Assembly (NCBI GenBank): GCA_039105265.1
Contig: JAPFFF010000012.1
Coordinates: 4,340,001-4,404,000, forward strand
Length of the DNA: 64,000 nucleotides
Reading direction: 5' to 3'
Source of the DNA: Tritrichomonas musculus
Taxonomy: Eukaryota; Parabasalia; Tritrichomonadida; Tritrichomonadidae
Made by a program: the position numbers and the translations under genes. Positions within the stretch are counted from its first letter, which is position 1, and each line of letters begins with the position of its first letter. Below, piece after piece: positions 19,453 to 28,600 of this stretch. The notes below the pieces were generated by a model. That model was not told the DNA's origin. It did no database searches and saw only the letters and a list, made by a program, of their open reading frames with translations.

Positions 19453-22400
19453 ATGCTATTATTCCTTTTTTCTTTTTTTGCTGATGCTTTTCATCTTGAT
19501 ATAAATTCAGAAAAATCTTATATTAATCCAAAAATAAAGTTTTCATCACAAATAAAAGAGGCTCCAATCATTTCAAATATTAGCCGTGTGGACAATTTAA
19601 TCTCACTAGCATTAGGTTGCTCACTTGATCATGGAAATATCAAATTATATCACACATGCTCAACATGCACAGTTAAAGACAATATTTGGATCAATATAAT
19701 TTTCGAAAACAACGATATTTTTGATGTTGAATACTTAGAAGGAACGATTTACAGTCCAAGCTATGATACCAAGCATTTCATATCGCGAGACAAAATCACA
19801 TATAACAAAGAAACGAATGTTCTTTCATATGATACAGGCAGCTCAAACATTAAATTAAGTGAAACGCAAACAGAAAACAATCTCCAATGCATTATTCCAG
19901 CAACTCCGTCTCCTTCATTAGCCTACATTAATTCATCTATCTCAGATAACAATCGTGAAAAAAATTTAATTTCGCTCAGATTTGATTGCTTTGTTGATCG
20001 AGGAAACATCAAATTATATCACACATGCTCAACATGCACAGTTAAAAACAATATTTGGATCAATATAATTTTCGAAAACAACGATATTTTTGATGTTGAA
20101 TACTTAGAAGGAACGATTTACAGTCCAAGCTATGATACCAAGCATTTCATATCGCGAGACAAAATCACATATAACAAAGAAACGAATGTTCTTTCATATG
20201 ATACAGGCAGCTCAAACATTAAATTAAGCGAAACGCAAACAGAAAACAATCTCCAATGCATTATTCCAGCAACATTCACACCAACGCAAACACCTGTAGC
20301 CACACCATCACCATCTTTAGCCTATACAAACTCTACTATCTCAGATAGCAATCGTGAAAAAAATTTAATTTCGCTCAGATTTGATTGCTTTGTTGATCGA
20401 GGAAACATCAAATTATATCACACATGCTCAACATGCACAGTTAAAAACAATATTTGGATCAATATAATTTTCGAAAACAACGATATTTTTGATGTTGAAT
20501 ACTTAGAAGGAACGATTTACAGTCCAAGCTATGATACCAAGCATTTCATATCGCGAGACAAAATCACATATAACAAAGAAACGAATGTTCTTTCATATGA
20601 TACAGGCAGCTCAAACATTAAATTAAGCGAAACGCAAACAGAAAACAATCTCCAATGCATTATTCCAGCAACATTCACACCAACGCAAACACCTGTAGCC
20701 ACACCATCACCATCTTTAGCCTATACAAACTCTACTATCTCAGATAGCAATCGTGAAAAAAATTTAATTTCGCTCAGATTTGATTGCTTTGTTGATCGAG
20801 GAAACATCAAATTATATCACACATGCTCAACATGCACAGTTAAAAACAATATTTGGATCAATATAATTTTCGAAAACAACGATATTTTTGATGTTGAATA
20901 CTTAGAAGGAACGATTTACAGTCCAAGCTATGATACCAAGTATTTCATATCGCGAGACAAAATCACATATAACAAAGAAACGAATGTTCTTTCATATGAT
21001 ACAGGCAGCTCAAACATTAAATTAAGCGAAACGCAAACAGAAAACAATCTCCAATGCATTATTCCAGCAACATTCACACCAACGCAAACACCTGTAGCCA
21101 CACCATCACCATCTTTAGCCTATACAAACTCTACTATCTCAGATAGCAATCGTGAAAAAAATTTAATTTCGCTCAGATTTGATTGCTTTGTTGATCGAGG
21201 AAACATCAAATTATATCACACATGCTCAACATGCACAGTTAAAAACAATATTTGGATCAATATAATTTTCGAAAACAACGATATTTTTGATGTTGAATAC
21301 TTAGAAGGAACGATTTACAGTCCAAGCTATGATACCAAGTATTTCATATCGCGAGACAAAATCACATATAACAAAGAAACGAATGTTCTTTCATATGATA
21401 CAGGCAGCTCAAACATTAAATTAAGTGAAACGCAAACAGAAAACAATCTCCAATGCATTATTCCAGCAACTCCGTCTCCTTCATTAGCCTACATTAATTC
21501 ATCTATCTCAGATAACAATCGTGAAAAAAATTTAATTTCGCTCAGATTTGATTGCTTTGTTGATCGAGGAAACATCAAATTATATCACACATGCTCAACA
21601 TGCACAGTTAAAAACAATATTTGGATCAATATAATTTTCGAAAACAACGATATTTTTGATGTTGAATACTTAGAAGGAACGATTTACAGTCCAAGCTATG
21701 ATACCAAGCATTTCATATCGCGAGACAAAATCACATATAACAAAGAAACGAATGTTCTTTCATATGATACAGGCAGCTCAAACATTAAATTAAGCGAAAC
21801 GCAAACAGAAAACAATCTCCAATGCATTATTCCAGCAACATTCACACCAACGCAAACACCTGTAGCCACACCATCACCATCTTTAGCCTATACAAACTCT
21901 ACTATCTCAGATAGCAATCGTGAAAAAAATTTAATTTCGCTCAGATTTGATTGCTTTGTTGATCGAGGAAACATCAAATTATATCACACATGCTCAACAT
22001 GCACAGTTAAAAACAATATTTGGATCAATATAATTTTCGAAAACAACGATATTTTTGATGTTGAATACTTAGAAGGAACGATTTACAGTCCAAGCTATGA
22101 TACCAAGTATTTCATATCGCGAGACAAAATCACATATAACAAAGAAACGAATGTTCTTTCATATGATACAGGCAGCTCAAACATTAAATTAAGTGAAACG
22201 CAAACAGAAAACAATCTCCAATGCATTATTCCAGCAACATTCACACCAACGCAAACACCTGTAGCCACACCATCACCATCTTTAGCCTATACAAACTCTA
22301 CTATCTCAGATAGCAATCGTGAAAAAAATTTAATTTCGCTCAGATTTGATTGCTTTGTTGATCGAGGAAACATCAAATTATATCACACATGCTCAACATG

Positions 22401-23760
22401 CACAGTTAAAAACAATATTTGGATCAATATAATTTTCGAAAACAACGATATTTTTGATGTTGAATACTTAGAAGGAACGATTTACAGTCCAAGCTATGAT
22501 ACCAAGCATTTCATATCGCGAGACAAAATCACATATAACAAAGAAACGAATGTTCTTTCATATGATACAGGCAGCTCAAACATTAAATTAAGTGAAACGC
22601 AAACAGAAAACAATCTCCAATGCATTATTCCAGCAACACAAAGTCCAACTGTTTCACAATCGCCGACACCTTTTCCAACTCCAACTCTGCCAAATGAACC
22701 GTCAGAAATTGTTTTTGGTTCAACAAATGAAACCGAAAACAAAGGAAACTTACGCTGTGTAAAAATAATGAAGCCAGAAAATGAGCAAGAAAGAAATGTC
22801 GTAGTAAATGTTGTTGTTAGTGAATTTAAAGAGCTTGAAAACGATAACGGTGGCGCTATTCATTTAATTAATTGTGGTATAAATTGTGATAAAACGGTTT
22901 TCACATTATGCAAGTCAATTAATGGAGGTGGAGGTGCTGTTTATGTTCACAATTCACAAGATCTTTTAAATGATGTAATTTTGAAAGGTTTGACATTTGA
23001 TCGTTGTGAAGCACTGTTTGGAGGTGGAATTTATGTTTATTCAACATTTGAACTAAATATTGTGAAAATTAATTCTTGTCGTTTTATTGAAACATCTTCA
23101 CTTTCAACTTCAAATGATGATTTGAGTGGCGGAAATGCAATCTATATTAATGTAAAATTAGGATCCATTACTCGCTGCTCTTTTAAAGAATGTAAAGGAA
23201 ATGGTGGCTCAGTAAAAATCATTAATAATTTTGAAGCCAATAATAATCAAAATGCTCTTTCTTTTCTAAATTATCATTTTGATGATGTTCAAAAATCTTT
23301 GTTGATTGATGATTGCTTTTTTGAAATAAATGATAATTCAAAAAGTTCAATTTATTATGTTAATGGAAAAAGTGGATCCTTACTGAAAGTGAAAAATTGT
23401 ATTTTTGCTGGAAAATTATCAAATGGAAACTATTTCATTGATGGAAAATCAATTGATAATAATCCATCGAAATTGTTCATTAATCATTGCAAATTCTCAA
23501 GTGATTATTCACATGCATTGAATGTAAGTCCAAAAGACAAACACATAATAATTGACTTGAAGAATTCTGTTTTTTCTAATGACAATGAAAAAATTAAAAA
23601 GCTTTGCTCTTTGAAATTTATTTGTGCTGGTGTAGTAACTATTTTGGCAATAATTATTGCTGTTATAATGGTAATAGTTATAAAAAATCGTGCTAATGAA
23701 GAGATGAAAGAAGAAACCTTGGAACAATTTGATGAGCCAATCATTTTGAGTTTAATTTGA
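19453..23760 (+). CDS. Repeat-built surface protein with Pmp-like beta-helix and TM anchor
   Basis: The first ATG in frame is at 19453, giving 1,435 residues that begin with a signal peptide (MLLFLFSFFADAFH). Eight tandem modules of about 105 residues, each with HTCSTCTV, EGTIYSPSYDTK and CIIPAT, occupy residues 50-1062. They are joined by Pro/Thr-rich linkers of two lengths, so the DNA period is 399 bp or 369 bp. Modules 2-8 are almost identical at the DNA level; the first is divergent. Residues 1086-1382 form a beta-helix of chlamydial Pmp style with GGAI, GGGGAVY and GGGIYV turns. A membrane helix lies near 1388-1410 with a 25-residue acidic cytoplasmic tail. A type I surface adhesin-like protein is likely; the ligand is unknown. 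Confidence 0.85.
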   Translation: MLLFLFSFFADAFHLDINSEKSYINPKIKFSSQIKEAPIISNISRVDNLISLALGCSLDHGNIKLYHTCSTCTVKDNIWINIIFENNDIFDVEYLEGTIYSPSYDTKHFISRDKITYNKETNVLSYDTGSSNIKLSETQTENNLQCIIPATPSPSLAYINSSISDNNREKNLISLRFDCFVDRGNIKLYHTCSTCTVKNNIWINIIFENNDIFDVEYLEGTIYSPSYDTKHFISRDKITYNKETNVLSYDTGSSNIKLSETQTENNLQCIIPATFTPTQTPVATPSPSLAYTNSTISDSNREKNLISLRFDCFVDRGNIKLYHTCSTCTVKNNIWINIIFENNDIFDVEYLEGTIYSPSYDTKHFISRDKITYNKETNVLSYDTGSSNIKLSETQTENNLQCIIPATFTPTQTPVATPSPSLAYTNSTISDSNREKNLISLRFDCFVDRGNIKLYHTCSTCTVKNNIWINIIFENNDIFDVEYLEGTIYSPSYDTKYFISRDKITYNKETNVLSYDTGSSNIKLSETQTENNLQCIIPATFTPTQTPVATPSPSLAYTNSTISDSNREKNLISLRFDCFVDRGNIKLYHTCSTCTVKNNIWINIIFENNDIFDVEYLEGTIYSPSYDTKYFISRDKITYNKETNVLSYDTGSSNIKLSETQTENNLQCIIPATPSPSLAYINSSISDNNREKNLISLRFDCFVDRGNIKLYHTCSTCTVKNNIWINIIFENNDIFDVEYLEGTIYSPSYDTKHFISRDKITYNKETNVLSYDTGSSNIKLSETQTENNLQCIIPATFTPTQTPVATPSPSLAYTNSTISDSNREKNLISLRFDCFVDRGNIKLYHTCSTCTVKNNIWINIIFENNDIFDVEYLEGTIYSPSYDTKYFISRDKITYNKETNVLSYDTGSSNIKLSETQTENNLQCIIPATFTPTQTPVATPSPSLAYTNSTISDSNREKNLISLRFDCFVDRGNIKLYHTCSTCTVKNNIWINIIFENNDIFDVEYLEGTIYSPSYDTKHFISRDKITYNKETNVLSYDTGSSNIKLSETQTENNLQCIIPATQSPTVSQSPTPFPTPTLPNEPSEIVFGSTNETENKGNLRCVKIMKPENEQERNVVVNVVVSEFKELENDNGGAIHLINCGINCDKTVFTLCKSINGGGGAVYVHNSQDLLNDVILKGLTFDRCEALFGGGIYVYSTFELNIVKINSCRFIETSSLSTSNDDLSGGNAIYINVKLGSITRCSFKECKGNGGSVKIINNFEANNNQNALSFLNYHFDDVQKSLLIDDCFFEINDNSKSSIYYVNGKSGSLLKVKNCIFAGKLSNGNYFIDGKSIDNNPSKLFINHCKFSSDYSHALNVSPKDKHIIIDLKNSVFSNDNEKIKKLCSLKFICAGVVTILAIIIAVIMVIVIKNRANEEMKEETLEQFDEPIILSLI
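19972..22640 (+). repeat. Intragenic tandem repeat, seven near-identical 369/399-bp units
   Basis: The landmark TTCGCTCAGA occurs at 19971, 20370, 20769, 21168, 21537, 21936 and 22335, giving steps of 399, 399, 399, 369, 399 and 399. The 369-bp step marks a shorter linker (CCGTCTCCTTCATTAGCC), seen also before unit 2, so a larger block starting with the short linker has been duplicated. The few differences include CAT/TAT in the codon after ACCAAG and AGTGAA/AGCGAA. Recent unequal crossing-over or gene conversion explains this. Confidence 0.9.
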
Positions 23761-24017
23761 TTTTTTTTTTTCTTTATTTACTAATGAATTCATTAGTAAA
23801 AAATTATTACTGATGTTTTATCTATTTGTATTTTATGTTTTTCAATTTACGAGTTTATTTCAGGCTACTTTTTTTATTACACTTTTTGAGGCATCTCATA
23901 TAATTATTTATATAACATTTAATATTTTAATAAAGCTTTATGAATATTTTCAATGCAACTCAAAAAGTGTATAATCAAAAATTGCGAGGATGTGATGAAA
24001 TTCATCAGATAAACAAT

Positions 24018-24090
24018 AATCGACATTTTAATCAGATAATCTTAATATAATCCACATCAATATATTAAAATGTCGATTATATTAAGATTA
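24018..24090. repeat. Interleaved inverted repeats (pseudoknot topology)
   Basis: AATCGACATTTTAAT (24018-24032) pairs with ATTAAAATGTCGATT (24064-24078). TAATCTTAATATAATC (24037-24052) pairs with GATTATATTAAGATTA (24075-24090). The order is A-B-A'-B', with A' and B' sharing four bases, so only one stem can be complete at a time. Confidence 0.6.
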
Positions 24091-24272
24091 ATCATATTCA
24101 TGATATTCTAGACTTTTAATTGGCGATCATTTTGGGTTGAAAATGACCAATTTTAAGGTATCTTATAGCAGAAAATTATCAGTACCAAACAAAAAAAATT
24201 TTACGAATTTCAAAAAAAAGTTTTTGATTCACAATATATTTAAGTATTAAATTGTCAATTATACCAATCAAA

Positions 24273-24513
24273 TGAGCCAAATAAGCCATTCGATTATCTA
24301 AATCAATCGTTTTTAAGAAATGAAATTAATTAATTTATGATTTCAATTCTGAAATTTTTCAATAATTTCGTGTTTAACATATTCTTTATGTGACAGAAAT
24401 GAATTAATCAATAAAAAATGCAAAGAATTTTTAGACATTTCAATTAAATTTAAGCCCAAAACAATTGACGATTATTTTCTTCTGAAAAAGTGATTTATAT
24501 TATAAAGAATTTT
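24273..24513. repeat. Dispersed 3'-flank repeat, copy 1
   Basis: Similar in the same orientation to 48672-48927. Shared phrases include AAGCCATT, GATTATCTAAATCAA, GTTTAACATATTCT and CGATTATTTTCTTCTGAAAA. Both copies lie about 90-105 bp past the stop of a minus-strand gene, and those genes (Myb and polytopic membrane protein) are unrelated. Confidence 0.65.
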
Positions 24514-24616
24514 TATACAAGAAAAAAAAAAAAAAATCAATATTACTTTTTTTATACAAGTCATGAAGAATAATAATATGGATATAGACGGAAATTTGAT
24601 TATTTTTAGTTTGAAT

Positions 24617-25138
24617 TTAAATTATAAAAAGTTCATTACAAATTGATTCAAATGAATAATCTAAAAAATCGTCACTAGATTCAAGTTGAGAGAAATATTC
24701 TGCAATATCGGCATCATATTTCGTTTTATCGATGTGTTTCGTTTCATAATTGTTATTTTGATGCTTAGAATCATTAGAATCATTAGAAGTAGTAGAAGAA
24801 GATTCCTCTTTTAGTAAACTTTTCATTGATAATTTCGTATAATGATTTTTGATATTAACTGCTGCTCGGTTTTGGAAAAATTGTGATAAAAATGACCATT
24901 TAGGACCAAAAACCGAATACTTTTCAAGTAAAAGTTGTTCTTCTTCTTTACTCCATTTTTTGTTTTGAACATTAGGAGAAAGATAATTATTATAGCGATC
25001 TCGGCATTGTCTTGGTGTATATTTGCCCATTAATAACGAAACTTTCTTCCATTCAACTTGCTGTTGTTCTTTAACAATTTTGATCAGTTTGATGTCATCA
25101 ATTTCCGTGAATTTCATTCGCATCCTTCCTCCATTCAT
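24617..25138 (-). CDS. R2R3 Myb-like DNA-binding protein, 173 residues
   Basis: Two Myb repeats follow the ATG. R2 (about residues 9-55) reads KFTEIDDIKLIKIVKEQ...EWKKVSLLMG...TPRQCRDRYNNYL; R3 (about 60-107) reads KWSKEEEQLLLEKYSVFGPKWSFLSQFF...NIKNHYTKL. The spaced Trp residues are present in R3 (W, W) and partly replaced in R2 (first Trp is Phe), common in protist Mybs. The rest is a Ser/Asn-rich linker and an acidic, aromatic tail (DDFLDYSFESI) that could be an activation region. Such short R2R3 proteins are abundant in trichomonads and act as promoter-binding transcription regulators. Other ATGs at codons 6 and 8 are possible starts. Target genes unknown. Confidence 0.85.
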   Translation of the reverse strand: MNGGRMRMKFTEIDDIKLIKIVKEQQQVEWKKVSLLMGKYTPRQCRDRYNNYLSPNVQNKKWSKEEEQLLLEKYSVFGPKWSFLSQFFQNRAAVNIKNHYTKLSMKSLLKEESSSTTSNDSNDSKHQNNNYETKHIDKTKYDADIAEYFSQLESSDDFLDYSFESICNELFII

Positions 25139-25659
25139 GATTTATTTAATTTAAATGATATGATATAATTCTCTGTCATTTTCAACTTCATTCTTATTTT
25201 ATTCAATTTTTTAATCTTTCAATTTTTCAATTAGTTGACCAATCGTAATTGAGAGCTTTTCTTTCTTTTTTGAAAGAGTTGAACAATCTTATGAGAGTTG
25301 GCTTCTTATTCAAATTATTTGATTATTTTAATGAACCCATTATTTGATTAAGCTTCAATACTACTTCTAAATCAGATGAAATAAGTATATATAATTATCT
25401 TATTAATTATCCCAAATTCAAAATATTAATAAATTAATATATTTAAAAAATAAATAAATTAACTATCAAAGGAAAACCAATTTTATCTTGAAGAAATAAT
25501 GATGTTTTCTTTAACATATTTTTCTATAATATTTTATCTGAGATAAATTTATCATAAACATTCTTCATTTATTCTAAAAAGATATATTGTTTTTCACTAT
25601 TTTATAATGTTATGCATCTAAATAAAAAAAGATATGATTAAAAAAAAATATTATTTATT
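25139..25659. other. Intergenic region, nothing recognised
   Basis: AT-rich sequence between the Myb gene start and the 3' end of the large kinase-ligase gene. No repeat, RNA gene or coding trace seen. Confidence 0.5.
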
Positions 25660-28600
25660 TTAATAAAGTAAAACGTCGCCAGAGAGTAACTTGTCTAGTG
25701 CATTTTCAAGCCTGTCACGTGAAAGTGACAAAATTGCGCCTCTCTTGAAGCCTCTGTCTGTATCACCGAACTGATCGATGTAGAAACCGTCCTGATTAAA
25801 CAGTTTTTTGAGCGAATGGCACGAGAAGATGAGGTCTGAAGCGTTTGGACCAGTCAAACCGAGAAACATCGCCATACCACCGTTGTAATACTGCTTTACG
25901 TAGTTCTGGAGCAAAGGCAAATTAGGGTTTTCTTTGAATTTCCCGTCTCTTGAGAATGCGACCACTTTTCCAGTCAATAAGTCGACAAACCGAACGATAG
26001 AGATGTCAAAAATTTCCAAGTTATATGGTGGTTGATACAAACCGACAAACCGCTCAGCCAAGGGTATCGTTTCATAAATTGGTAATTCAATTGATTTGAC
26101 CTTATCTTGGTCAATTCCGTATCGTTCAGCTAAAACCTCGAAAGCCAAGAGCTCGTCCCAGTCGATGAGCTCATCTTTTTGCTGGAGCAATTGGTCCTTC
26201 AGAGCGAAATCGTCAATGATTGCAGCTCTTCTTAAGAACTCGTAAAGATAGTCATCTTCCAAAGGGCCCGAAATTTCTCTGACAAACCTGGTGAAGTCAC
26301 TTTTTGGTGTTTTTGAGGAGATGATGTTAAGTGTCAGTTTTAGAAGGGGGTCTTCAGTCTGGTACTCCTCGTCACTCTCATTGTCATTGTAGTAGAAATA
26401 CAATGTCAAAAGAAGGTTTCGCAGCAGCGTTGAAACGCACGAACTGTCGAGCACTTCGGGACGACTCCTGTGCCTGACCTCGGTCATTAGGACTATTCCG
26501 ATGAACGACTTCAGAGGCAGAAGAGGATCGTCTATCTTGTCGATGTTGAATGCTTTCGTCATGAAGTCCTTGATCGCATCTTTCATGTCCGATGATTGGC
26601 TGCATTCGAAGATGTTTCCTCTTGCTCGCGGGAAGAAAGGCAGGAGGCAATTTCTCTCGCCACGGTCGATCATGCACTTGTACGTCGTGCGGTCGCCTTG
26701 GAGATCATGGCAGCACTTGAAGTGGACTGGATGAGAGCAAATTGAGAGCTGATAAACGGTCTTCATGTCATCAAGAGGAATCTGCAAGTTGTGAAGGCTG
26801 TTGTGAATGAGCGATGGAAACAGACAAGGTATTGAAAGACAAGGAAAACCGACAATATCAGATGATTCAGCATTCTGGCAAACTTCACAAAGTGGCTTGG
26901 CATCTGAAGGATTCAATTTCATCGATGTTCGCATTGAAACAGTTGTCATTAATTGATTGTAGTCATCATCTTCTGTTTCATCAATTATCTTTGGACTTTC
27001 ATCATCATCGTCGTCGTCGTCTTCATTTTCATCTTCTTGTTCATTTATCTTTTTGGTTTGCATCAATGATGTTCCGCCCAATGTGAAGATGTCTCTTTTT
27101 GCTTTGTAGTCCTTCATGATTTGGCTCCTCAATTTAGCAGCTTTTTCTTTCTTCTCTCTTTGAATTTCTTCATCGTCTTGCTCAGCAATGTCAAGCTTGA
27201 TTGGAAGATTCGCTTTTTTAATGGCTTCGTAACCGATTCTTTGATTTGATTCAACCAATTCTAGAATGGACGTTGCTTCATCGTCATCTCCCATCTTTAT
27301 CTTTATGGTTGAGAAATTGATCGATGGATTCTTCAATACATTTGATAATTCATGATAAATGTCAACCAATTTCTCACCTTCAATAAAGACAACTTTGCTT
27401 GATTTAGTAAATGAACTAGGGTCATATTTGGGGCCATTTTTAATAGCAGAAATAAACATCGAAAGACCAACTTGTGTTTCAGACAATTTGTTCTTCGATT
27501 TCAAACATATGTACATCAAAGTAATGAACAAAGGAGATCTAAAACAAGACTGAAAAGAGAGTCCATGTGGCAATGCTGCGTTATCAATTTGAGGAATCAA
27601 TTTATCTTCATATTTATTAAATATTTTCAATCGTTGAGAACCAGTGATTAGAGGGAAAAATGGAGCAAATTCTGACTCATTCTTCAGTCTGAAATAACTA
27701 CCGTTGCTTGTTATTACTCGCTCAGCATACGAACTCAAATCATCGCCGAAAAGAGGATTACTAATTTTATCATTCACAAAGTTCTCAATATCAATTGCAT
27801 TTGGCTTATTTATCATTAATAAGCTAATCACACGAAGCCTCTTGAATAAGATCTTGTCAAATGTAATGATCGAACGATCCGTTAAAACAGACATGATGAA
27901 GATAGCGAATTCGAAATGAATTTCTTTAATTAATTCGAATTTCATAAAGAAATCACGCAATTGAGTAACATCCGATATATCAATATTATCTAATGAAGGA
28001 ATTTCATCTTCATTTGCAAAAACGCCCATTGTTAAAGCTGCATTCTCAATGAGTTGATTTTTGTTTGGTGCAATTGCAAGCAATGTTTGATAGAGGCCGA
28101 AAAAGATATTAAATATATCTTCAGGCTGTTCAATTGAATATTCAATGCAACGGAAAATGTCACGTTCAAGATGACCGAAAAGTTGAGGGACAAACAAAGT
28201 TGTCATAAAACGAAGAGGATAAATTGAAGTCAAAGAACAAAAAGTTTGCAAATCAATTTTCTTCTTCTTGCATTCTTTTGCAATGACATCTTCGGGTTTT
28301 TGTTGTGACGACAGAAGGCAATAGAAGAGGTGATGAAGAGGAAGAAGCATAGATATTGGTTTTGGATTTACTGAACCGAAAATAGAAGCTGCTTTCAAAT
28401 CTCTTTCAGAAGTTAAATAGTCAACCAATGCAGAGAAAGTTTCACTTATTGAAAACACTTTATTTTTGGCTGACGAATCAAACATCGAACAGAAAATGCA
28501 GTTGATTGAAAACAGATAAATAGAGAGATTCAAATAAGTGAAGCCAGAATGTTGAAGTCTTGGATTCTGGTTTGCAAAAGTGAATACAAAACTTGCTTCA

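Larger units (their letters stand above)
23761..24616. other. Intergenic region with inverted repeats and a dispersed repeat
   Basis: No gene. ACACTTTTTGAG near 23879 is inverted as CTCAAAAAGTGT near 23958. At 24018-24090 two inverted repeats interleave (listed separately). 24273-24513 matches 48672-48927. A 3' flank for two convergent genes. Confidence 0.6.
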
